Below are positions 57,299 to 64,000 of a DNA stretch of 64,000 nucleotides, one piece after another; position 1 is the first letter of the stretch; every line of letters begins with the position of its first letter. The notes under the pieces are model-generated. The model searched no databases, was not told the DNA's origin, and saw only the letters and a program-made list of their open reading frames with translations. Made by a program: the position numbers and the translations under genes. This DNA comes from Roseovarius sp. S88 (lineage in GTDB: Bacteria; Pseudomonadota; Alphaproteobacteria; Rhodobacterales; Rhodobacteraceae): the NCBI RefSeq assembly GCF_037023735.1, contig NZ_CP146069.1, positions 3,472,097 to 3,536,096 of the forward strand, read 5' to 3'.

Positions 57299-58441
57299 AT
57301 GAAACCTCTTTCTCCCTCATCCGAGGCCGAGCTGGCCGAACTCGTCTCAAGCACGTACGAACCTTTGCGCGTGATGGGCGGTGGTACGCGACCTATTGGT
57401 GTTCCGGTCAACGCCCAACCTTTGACCACGCAAAAAATCAGCGGCATCGAGCTTTATGAACCCGGCGCACTGACCCTTGTCGCCAAGGCAGGAACGACCA
57501 TCGCAGAAATAGAAAAGACCTTGGCGAAGGAAAATCAGCGTCTCGCCTTTGAACCCATGGATCATCGCGGCCTGCTAGGCACCACGGGCGAGCCTACGAT
57601 TGGCGGTGTCTTTGCCGCAAACGTGTCTGGCCCCCGCCGCATTCAATGCGGTGCGGCTCGTGATTTTCTGTTGGGCGTACGCTTTGTAGATGGCCAGGGT
57701 CAGATCACCCGCAACGGTGGTCGGGTGATGAAAAACGTCACCGGCTACGACATCGTCAAACTCATGGCTGGGAGTTACGGAACGCTGGGAGTCATGACTG
57801 AGGTGGCCCTGAAGGTCCTGCCAAAATCTCATTGTACCGGTGTGCTCCTGTTAGAAGGTCTTGACGACAAAGCCGCTATACACGCCTTGTCGCGCGCGCT
57901 GGGGTCTCCCTACGAAGTGACAGGCGCGGCGCATCTTCAAGAGGGTCTGGATGGCACCCCGGTCACCATGATCCGGATCGAAGGTTTCGAGAATTCCGTC
58001 GCCTACCGCGCAGGAGAGCTGCAAGAGCTTTTGTCAGAATTCGGTGAGGCCGCTCTGGAAACCGACCCGGACCGCACGACCAATGGCTGGCGCTATATCC
58101 GCGATGTGGAACCGTTCCACAATCAAAGCGGCGATGTGTGGCGCCTCTCGGTAAAACCATCGGACGCGCCCGACCTCGTCTCCCGCATCGATGGCGCCAA
58201 AGCTATTTATGACTGGGGCGGCGGTCTCGTCTGGCTTCTGCTACCACAAGACACCGGAGCCGAAGCCATCCGAACGGCGGTCTCCGAAACCGACGGCCAT
58301 GCGACCCTAATCCGGGGCAACCGCGCTGCTGGCGTATTTCAGCCGCTGGCCGCGCCGGTGGCAGCTCTGCAAGACGGGCTGCGCGCACGATTTGACCCGC
58401 GCGGCGTCCTCAATCCCGGCCTCATGGGCCAGGCGGCCTGA
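57299..58441 (+). CDS. glcE: Glycolate oxidase subunit, second FAD-binding protein
   Basis: From ATG 57299 the protein is 380 residues. It has a half-length FAD-binding type 4 domain (EPLRVMGGGTRPIGVP, GTTGEPTIGGVFAANVSGP, NGGRVMKNVTGYDIVKLMAG) and lacks the long C-terminal oxidase domain, as expected for GlcE. It assembles with GlcD and GlcF. A hairpin pair separates it from glcD; glcF follows 32 bp later. Confidence 0.95.
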   Translation: MKPLSPSSEAELAELVSSTYEPLRVMGGGTRPIGVPVNAQPLTTQKISGIELYEPGALTLVAKAGTTIAEIEKTLAKENQRLAFEPMDHRGLLGTTGEPTIGGVFAANVSGPRRIQCGAARDFLLGVRFVDGQGQITRNGGRVMKNVTGYDIVKLMAGSYGTLGVMTEVALKVLPKSHCTGVLLLEGLDDKAAIHALSRALGSPYEVTGAAHLQEGLDGTPVTMIRIEGFENSVAYRAGELQELLSEFGEAALETDPDRTTNGWRYIRDVEPFHNQSGDVWRLSVKPSDAPDLVSRIDGAKAIYDWGGGLVWLLLPQDTGAEAIRTAVSETDGHATLIRGNRAAGVFQPLAAPVAALQDGLRARFDPRGVLNPGLMGQAA

Positions 58442-58473
58442 TCCTTTCACACATAGAATGATAAGCATCTGAC

Positions 58474-59769
58474 ATGAAAACAGAATTCGCCCCCGAACGC
58501 CTGCGCGACCCGGCCATCGAGCGCTCGAATGAGATCCTGCGCACCTGCGTGCATTGCGGGTTCTGTACCGCCACATGCCCCACCTACCAGGTGCTAGGCG
58601 ACGAACTCGACAGCCCCCGTGGCCGTATCTACCTCATCAAAGACATGCTGGAAAACGACCGGGATCCGGATCCCAAGACGGTCAAGCATATCGACCGCTG
58701 CCTGAGCTGTCTCGCCTGCATGACAACCTGCCCCTCGGGCGTGCACTACATGCATCTGGTGGACCACGCGCGCGAATACATCGAACAACGCTACGACCGT
58801 CCGGTCTTTGAACGTGTCCTGCGTTGGACACTGGCGCGCATTCTGCCCTACCCCATGCGCTTTCGCGTGGCGATGCTGGGGGCCAAGATGGCCAAACCCT
58901 TTGCCAAGCTGATCCCTGACGCGCGTATCCGCGCCATGCTCGCCATGGCCCCCAAGGAAATTCCGCCCGTCAGCCGCAATGACGACCCGCAAACCTTTGC
59001 GCCCAAGACACAGAAAATCAAACGCGTGGCTCTGATGACCGGCTGTGCGCAAAAGGCGCTCAACACTGATATCAACGACGCTACGATCCGCCTTCTGACC
59101 CGGCTGGGCTGTGAGGTGGTGGTGGCCGAGGGCGCAGGGTGCTGCGGCGCGCTGACCCATCACATGGGCAAAACCGCCGAGAGCCATGGCACAGCCGGTA
59201 AAAACATCAGGGCCTGGGCGCGCGAGATGGATGGCGACGGGCTGGATGCGATAGTCATCAACACCTCGGGCTGTGGCACCACGGTCAAAGACTATGGCCA
59301 TATGTTCCGCAACGAACCCCTCGCCGAAGATGCCGCGCGCGTCTCTGGCATCGCCATGGATATCTCGGAACTCTTGATGCAGATCGATATCCCCGAAGGT
59401 GCCGACAAAGGCCTGCGCATCGCCTATCACGCGGCCTGTTCTCTGCAACATGGCCAACAGATCAAGACACATCCCAAAACCCTTCTTAAGAAGGCCGGGT
59501 TTGAGGTGGTGGAACCCAAGGACTCACATCTCTGCTGCGGCTCTGCGGGCACGTACAACCTGATGCAGCCCGAAATCTCAGGACAGCTCAAAGACCGCAA
59601 GGTTCAAACACTTGAGGCCAAGAACCCGGACATTATCGCGGCGGGCAACATCGGCTGCATGATGCAAATCGGCTCAGGCACCGACATCCCCATGGTGCAC
59701 ACCGTAGAACTGCTCGATTGGGCAACAGGTGGCCCAAAACCACCCGCATTGGCCAAAGCAGGGCTCTGA
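58474..59769 (+). CDS. glcF: Glycolate oxidase iron-sulfur subunit
   Basis: The 431-residue protein has two ferredoxin-type [4Fe-4S] motifs (CVHCGFCTATCP near residue 27, CLSCLACMTTCP near 77) and two C-terminal cysteine-rich CCG domains (CCGALTHHMG and HLCCGSAGTYNLMQPE). It passes electrons from GlcDE to the quinone pool. It ends the glcDEF operon. Confidence 0.96.
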   Translation: MKTEFAPERLRDPAIERSNEILRTCVHCGFCTATCPTYQVLGDELDSPRGRIYLIKDMLENDRDPDPKTVKHIDRCLSCLACMTTCPSGVHYMHLVDHAREYIEQRYDRPVFERVLRWTLARILPYPMRFRVAMLGAKMAKPFAKLIPDARIRAMLAMAPKEIPPVSRNDDPQTFAPKTQKIKRVALMTGCAQKALNTDINDATIRLLTRLGCEVVVAEGAGCCGALTHHMGKTAESHGTAGKNIRAWAREMDGDGLDAIVINTSGCGTTVKDYGHMFRNEPLAEDAARVSGIAMDISELLMQIDIPEGADKGLRIAYHAACSLQHGQQIKTHPKTLLKKAGFEVVEPKDSHLCCGSAGTYNLMQPEISGQLKDRKVQTLEAKNPDIIAAGNIGCMMQIGSGTDIPMVHTVELLDWATGGPKPPALAKAGL

Positions 59770-59828
59770 AAGGTCAAATTTTTGCCCTAAAACACACGTA
59801 AGCCCAAGTCGAAGCAGGAGGTAAGGGT

Positions 59829-60647
59829 TTGCGGAAGTTGTTTGTGATGGCCTGGCTTGGCCTGGCCGCGTCGGTTGCGTTTGCTGATGAAGGTGCTCTG
59901 AAACGTCTCGATACCGGTGATGACACCCGTCTGTGGGAAGGCGTGGGTCGCCTGGATATTGGCGGTGAGGGGTTTTGCACAGGCGCGCTCATTGAGCCGG
60001 ATCTGGTTCTGACCGCCGCGCATTGCCTTTACAACAAACACACCGGGAAAGAAGTCGATATATCCAAGATCGAGTTCCTCGCGGGATGGCGCAATGGCCG
60101 CGCCTCGGCCTATCGCTGGGTCCGCCGCGCTGTGATCCATCCCGACTACGAGTTTTCCAAAGATGTTGACGCCCAGCGCGTGCGCAATGACATCGCCCTT
60201 CTTGAACTGCAGCACCCGATCTCAAAATCCGGCGTCGTACCGTTCCGCACCGATGAACGTCCCAAGAAAGGCGATGAAATCGGCGTCGTCAGCTATGCGC
60301 GCGACCGATCCGAGGCCCCATCACTGCAAGAGGTTTGCGAAGTACTGGCGCGCCAGCATGGTGTACTTGTGATGTCCTGCGACGTGAATTTCGGCTCATC
60401 TGGCGCACCCGTCTTCTCGATCGTTGACGGCGTCCCGCGCGTGGTGTCTGTCGTTTCGGCCATGGCCGAAGTCGATGGCGAGAAAGTTGCGCTCGGCGCA
60501 CAGCTGCAAAAACCGCTCGACGACATGCGCCAAAAACTGCGCGCCACGGGTCGGTTGCAAGCCGAACCCAAAAAGAGCCTCTTTTCCAACGGAACTGCGC
60601 GCGACACAGGGGCCAAATTCGCAAAACCCAACGCTGCGTCTGAATGA
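59829..60647 (+). CDS. Trypsin-like serine protease, first of a tandem pair
   Basis: The start is TTG at 59829 after GGAGGTAAGGG. The 272-residue protein has a signal peptide (MAWLGLAASVAFADE) and the chymotrypsin-fold triad: His in TAAHC, Asp in RNDIALLEL, Ser in FGSSGAPVF. The serine motif reads GSSGAP where most family members have GDSGGP. It would act in the periplasm. It overlaps the next protease gene by 4 bp. Its C terminus ends with GAKFAKPNAASE, a motif shared with the next protein. Confidence 0.85.
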   Translation: MRKLFVMAWLGLAASVAFADEGALKRLDTGDDTRLWEGVGRLDIGGEGFCTGALIEPDLVLTAAHCLYNKHTGKEVDISKIEFLAGWRNGRASAYRWVRRAVIHPDYEFSKDVDAQRVRNDIALLELQHPISKSGVVPFRTDERPKKGDEIGVVSYARDRSEAPSLQEVCEVLARQHGVLVMSCDVNFGSSGAPVFSIVDGVPRVVSVVSAMAEVDGEKVALGAQLQKPLDDMRQKLRATGRLQAEPKKSLFSNGTARDTGAKFAKPNAASE

Positions 60648-61459
60648 AACTGACAGGCCTCATAACCGCGCTGGCGACCGCCTTTACGCTGCTTGGCTCT
60701 CAAGGACACGCCGATAGCCTGATCCGGCTCACAGACCGGGACGACCTCTTCGGATGGGAGGCCGTTGGGCGCGTGGACATGGAGGATGATGGCTATTGCA
60801 CCGGTACGCTGGTGGCCAGCAACCTGGTCCTCACCGCCGCACATTGCATGTTCGACCACACAGGCCAAATACGCGCACCATCCGCATTGCAATTTCGGGC
60901 CGGTCTAAGCAACGGAACCGCAATCGCCACCCGCACTGTTGGCCGTTTCGTTGTCGCCGATGGATACAATCCAAACGTTGGCATGTCCGCCGACAACGTC
61001 CGCACGGACGCCGCCTTGCTTGAGCTGACGGAACCGATCCCAACCGCTGTTGCAGGGCCATTTGTCCCCTACCAGGATCCATCGCCGGGCGACAAACTCA
61101 GCGTCGTGTCCTACGGTCAAAGCCGGGATCGTGCGCCATCGTGGCAACGCGAATGCCGGGTGCTTTGGAGACACAAGGGACTGGTCTCCTTTGACTGCAA
61201 CGTCACCTTCGGCTCTTCCGGTGCACCGGTTTTCACCGACGGAGCCTACCGTGCGCAGATCGTGTCACTTGTTGTTGGCGGCTCAAAAAACCCGGACGGC
61301 ACCACCACAGCCTATGGCATGCACCTGCCTCCGGTGCTTGACGCCCTCAAACGCAAATTGCGAAGCGCGCCACCCGCCGCGATTGCCTCAGACGGGCACA
61401 AGAGGGTCCGCGTTGGACAAGGCGGCAATGCATCAGGCGCAAAATTCGCAAAGCCTTGA
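60644..61459 (+). CDS. Trypsin-like serine protease, second of a tandem pair
   Basis: The 271-residue protein has a signal peptide (ALATAFTLLGSQGHAD) and the triad His in TAAHC, Asp in RTDAALLEL, Ser in FGSSGAPVF. The first-gene stop overlaps its start by 4 bp. It ends with GAKFAKP, the same C-terminal motif as its paralogue. The pair is clearly a diverged tandem duplication (about one third identical by eye). Confidence 0.87.
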   Translation: MKLTGLITALATAFTLLGSQGHADSLIRLTDRDDLFGWEAVGRVDMEDDGYCTGTLVASNLVLTAAHCMFDHTGQIRAPSALQFRAGLSNGTAIATRTVGRFVVADGYNPNVGMSADNVRTDAALLELTEPIPTAVAGPFVPYQDPSPGDKLSVVSYGQSRDRAPSWQRECRVLWRHKGLVSFDCNVTFGSSGAPVFTDGAYRAQIVSLVVGGSKNPDGTTTAYGMHLPPVLDALKRKLRSAPPAAIASDGHKRVRVGQGGNASGAKFAKP

Positions 61460-61604
61460 ATTTGCGGATATTTTATCACCCCTTGAAACCGCAAATCGAA
61501 CCTCCCACATATCATTTGTCCGGTGCCACGTAACGGGCCGGAACACTGCGCCTGTCCTAGAAGGGAAGGCAAACATATCGTTATCGCTCAATGGAGGATG
61601 ACCC

Positions 61605-62072
61605 ATGCGAAACTTTGATCTTGCGCCGCTTTACCGCGCATCCATTGGTTTTGACCAAATCGCCGACATGATGGACCGTGTTCTGTCCGGCGACGTCAAC
61701 CAACCCACCTATCCCCCTTACAACATCGAGAAAACCGCCGATGATGCGTATCGCATTTCGATCGCCGTGGCCGGGTTTGCCGATGAAGATCTATCCGTCG
61801 AGGTCCGCGAACACGCTCTGATCGTGTCGGCTCGCAAATCCGAAGATGATGCCGAACGCACCTATCTGCACCGGGGCATCGCCACCCGCGCCTTTGAACG
61901 CAAGTTCCAACTTGCCGATCACGTCCGGGTCGACGGCGCAAGCCACGCAGACGGGATGCTGCACATTGATCTCGTGCGCGAAGTGCCCGAGGCGCTCAAA
62001 CCCCGTCAGATCGAAATCGCCCGCGGTGATGTCGTCACCAAAGACGTGGTCGACGCTAAGGCTGTGAACTAA
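61605..62072 (+). CDS. Hsp20/IbpA-type small heat shock protein
   Basis: The 155-residue protein has an alpha-crystallin domain (YPPYNIEKTADDAYRISIAV, AGFADEDLSVEVREHALIV, HRGIATRAFERKFQLADHV) with the usual flanking arms and begins MRNFDLAPLYR, typical of IbpA-like proteins. It holds denatured proteins for refolding. Its upstream spacer lacks a clear heat-shock element that I can define. A terminator follows. Confidence 0.94.
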   Translation: MRNFDLAPLYRASIGFDQIADMMDRVLSGDVNQPTYPPYNIEKTADDAYRISIAVAGFADEDLSVEVREHALIVSARKSEDDAERTYLHRGIATRAFERKFQLADHVRVDGASHADGMLHIDLVREVPEALKPRQIEIARGDVVTKDVVDAKAVN

Positions 62073-62098
62073 GCCACGGCAGACCCAAAACGAGAACC

Positions 62099-62136
62099 AA
62101 GCGCCCCTGGATCATTCCACGGGGCGCTTAATTTTG
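62099..62136 (+). terminator. Rho-independent terminator after the Hsp20 gene
   Basis: A long GC-rich stem (62099-62107 with 62121-62129, plus an inner TGG/CCA) is followed by AATTTTGT, 27 bp after the stop. Confidence 0.85.
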
Positions 62137-62267
62137 TCTTGTGATCATCGAACGCCCCGTTAACCGGAGCTTTGATGCGGCGTCGCACCGACGCGATACC
62201 GACGTAATACCGAAAGCTCTAAAGCCGCTAAATCAGGCCATTAACCATGATTCGCGCGAATTCAGCC

Positions 62268-64000
62268 TTATCGCTGCAAACTCTGCGCCAACCGCATCAG
62301 CTGCACCGCCTCGGCGCGGTAGCCGAACGCATCCACCCCCCGCGCCTCATTGGCCAAGGCAATCGCGTCGTCAAACTCCCAGTCGCCCAGGTAATCCTCA
62401 CCCCGCAAAAGCTGACCAAACCCAGCGATGGCGGCGGCAAACTGCATCTCGGCATTGGCCTGCCCACCCGGCACAATCGGCTGCTCAATCAGCTCACTTT
62501 GCGTCTCACCGGGTCGCTTGTAGCGCAGCTTGAGAAAGCCCAGCTCACTGGCATCACTGGCTAGTTCCGCCTCGCCATACCGCAAAGGATCGGTCAATCG
62601 CGCAGGTGAGCCCACCGGCGTGATCTCATAGAGCGCCGTCACCTGATGCCCGGCCCCGATATCGCCCGCATCCACCGCATCGTTGTTGAAATCCTCGCGC
62701 GCCAGAGCGCGGGTTTCATAGCCTATAAGCCGATACTCCGCGACCGCCGCCGGATTGAACTCCACCTGAATTTTCACATCATTCGCAATGGGATAAAGCG
62801 CACCAGAGAGTTGATCCACCAGAACCTTTTGCGCCTCACTGAGCGTATCAATATAGGCCGCCTGCCCATTGCCGTTCTGCGCCAATGCCTGCATCGTCGC
62901 ATCATCCAGATTGCCCCGGCCAAAGCCCAGAACCGACAGGTATGTTCCGCTCACACGCTTGTCCGCGATGAAATCCTTCAACGCCTCAGGATCCGACAAA
63001 CCAACGTTGAAATCCCCATCCGTGGCCAGCAAAACGCGGGTCACTTCGCCCTCTTCTGCCATGCCTTCAGCCACCGCATAGGCCTGCTGCAATCCGGCCT
63101 GTCCTGCCGTCGATCCACCCGCATCCAGCCGGTCGAGCGCGGCCAGAATCTGCGCCCGTTCGGTGGCCGGTGTCGGCTCCAAAACCTGCCCTGCACTACC
63201 CGCATATGTCACAATCGCAACACTGTCCTGCTCAGTCAGTTCCGGCAGCATCAACGCCAAAGACTGCTTCAACAACGGCAGCTTAGCCGGCGCATTCATC
63301 GACCCGGACGTATCAATTAGGAATACCAGATTGAGCGGAGGCCGCTCCGTTAAGGATTTGTTTTCCCCCTGGATCGCAATATGCACCAGCTGCGTGTCGG
63401 CGTTCCACGGCGTATCCGTTACCGTCACGGTTGGTTCAAAGGGCGAACTCCCTTCGGGGCCGGCGTAGTCATAGGGGAAATAGTTCACCATTTCCTCAAT
63501 GCGCACCGCCTCTTTCGGTGGCACCTGCCCTGCCATCAACGAGGACCGGACGACAGCATAGGATGCCGTGTCCACGTCGATGGAAAAGGTCGAAACCGGT
63601 TCCTCGGCCGTGACCTTCAATGGATTCGGGTCGGCATCGGGAAAGGCCTCGGTGTTTGCCTCAGGCTGGATATAGACATCATCCACCGAAGGAGCCGGTG
63701 CAATCAATGCACGGCTGTTTTCGCTATCTTGCAGAACCAATCCCTGCACTGCACCACCTAGTGTCTGCCCGTCTGTCGGAGCTTGCTCTCGCTTCAAAGT
63801 CGCACTGGGTTGCAGAGCTTGGGGCGCGATGGCACTTTCGGCGTCTTGCGCACTCTCCGCTTCAAGGGCTTCCACAGGCGCCGGTTCCGCCGCCACCTCC
63901 GGTGCAGCCTCTGTTGCAAATTGTTCTTCGACCACCTGACGTGTCCGGTCTTCGCTCCGCTCCGCCAATACATCATCCGACTCCAAAACCACCGGCTGCG
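62268..64000 (-). CDS. VWA-domain protein (YfbK-like), 5' end outside the window
   Basis: The frame runs off the right edge; an internal GTG at 63992 is not evidence of a start. The visible 577 residues begin with an Ala/Glu/Pro-rich low-complexity segment. A YfbK-type N-terminal domain follows (EPVSTFSIDVDTASYAVV, VRIEEMVNYFPYDY), then a von Willebrand A domain with MIDAS motif VFLIDTSGSM, then a C-terminal DUF3520-like region. Such proteins are usually lipoproteins or membrane-anchored; the signal is outside the window. Confidence 0.88.
   Translation of the reverse strand, partial: QPVVLESDDVLAERSEDRTRQVVEEQFATEAAPEVAAEPAPVEALEAESAQDAESAIAPQALQPSATLKREQAPTDGQTLGGAVQGLVLQDSENSRALIAPAPSVDDVYIQPEANTEAFPDADPNPLKVTAEEPVSTFSIDVDTASYAVVRSSLMAGQVPPKEAVRIEEMVNYFPYDYAGPEGSSPFEPTVTVTDTPWNADTQLVHIAIQGENKSLTERPPLNLVFLIDTSGSMNAPAKLPLLKQSLALMLPELTEQDSVAIVTYAGSAGQVLEPTPATERAQILAALDRLDAGGSTAGQAGLQQAYAVAEGMAEEGEVTRVLLATDGDFNVGLSDPEALKDFIADKRVSGTYLSVLGFGRGNLDDATMQALAQNGNGQAAYIDTLSEAQKVLVDQLSGALYPIANDVKIQVEFNPAAVAEYRLIGYETRALAREDFNNDAVDAGDIGAGHQVTALYEITPVGSPARLTDPLRYGEAELASDASELGFLKLRYKRPGETQSELIEQPIVPGGQANAEMQFAAAIAGFGQLLRGEDYLGDWEFDDAIALANEARGVDAFGYRAEAVQLMRLAQSLQR

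Overview
The window looks like chromosome of a marine alphaproteobacterium of the Roseobacter group (Rhodobacteraceae). This rests on recognised families rather than a database search: a GlpSTPQUV-type glycerol-3-phosphate ABC transporter, taurine-pyruvate aminotransferase with TauABC, a NavBac-type sodium channel, a GT14 glycosyltransferase with a long C-terminal extension, a FYDLN-acid (TIGR02300-type) protein and an NDUFS6-like zinc-finger protein. Base composition is moderately GC-rich, except for a lower-GC patch near 16.0-18.6 kb. There are no rRNA genes, CRISPR arrays or insertion sequences, and one tRNA gene.

Layout. 0-0.8 kb: a truncated PAS sensor protein. 1.0-3.7 kb: a cysteine-synthase-like enzyme and a group II PLP decarboxylase in one unit ending at a strong terminator. 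3.9-4.3 kb: two tiny basic proteins. 4.4-7.3 kb: a compact signalling cassette of truncated haemoglobin, class III nucleotidyl cyclase and PAS-PAS histidine kinase. 7.4-16.0 kb: the glycerol-3-phosphate regulon, glpDSTPQUV on the minus strand with glpR divergent. 16.0-18.6 kb: an atypical patch with a small peptide ORF, a tail-anchored unknown and an Fe/2-oxoglutarate oxygenase whose 5' end seems frameshifted, followed by tRNA-Ala(GGC). 19-25.4 kb: housekeeping and envelope genes, including accA and an OmpA-type lipoprotein. 25.5-30.5 kb: taurine catabolism (tpa divergent from tauABC). 30.5-41.4 kb: a mixed region with an Lrp/LysE pair, an Ada-type alkyltransferase, a Hint-domain protein, nth plus a sugar/nucleoside kinase, a divergent sulfotransferase/glycosyltransferase pair and a sodium channel. 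41.4-48.5 kb: polA, then oxyR divergent from katG. 48.6-55.3 kb: a MoxR-DUF58-BatA-like/DUF4159 operon with two apparent homopolymer frameshifts. 55.8-59.8 kb: glcDEF. 59.8-64 kb: two tandem trypsin-like proteases, an Hsp20 chaperone and a truncated VWA-domain protein.

How it fits together. Several blocks take up and oxidise small organics common in seawater: glycerol-3-phosphate (glp), taurine (tpa-tau) and glycolate (glc). Others handle oxidative stress (oxyR-katG) and protein or envelope stress (Hsp20, proteases, MoxR complex). The most unusual items are the globin-cyclase-kinase cassette, whose cyclase lacks the usual transition-state Asn/Arg pair, and the glycerol-3-phosphate ABC transporter, whose two ATPases each lack a different catalytic motif so that only one composite ATP site looks intact. 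Sequence-level damage (48.6-53.2 kb and near 18.55 kb) is consistent with single-base indels in homopolymers or at a start codon. These may be assembly errors or real mutations.
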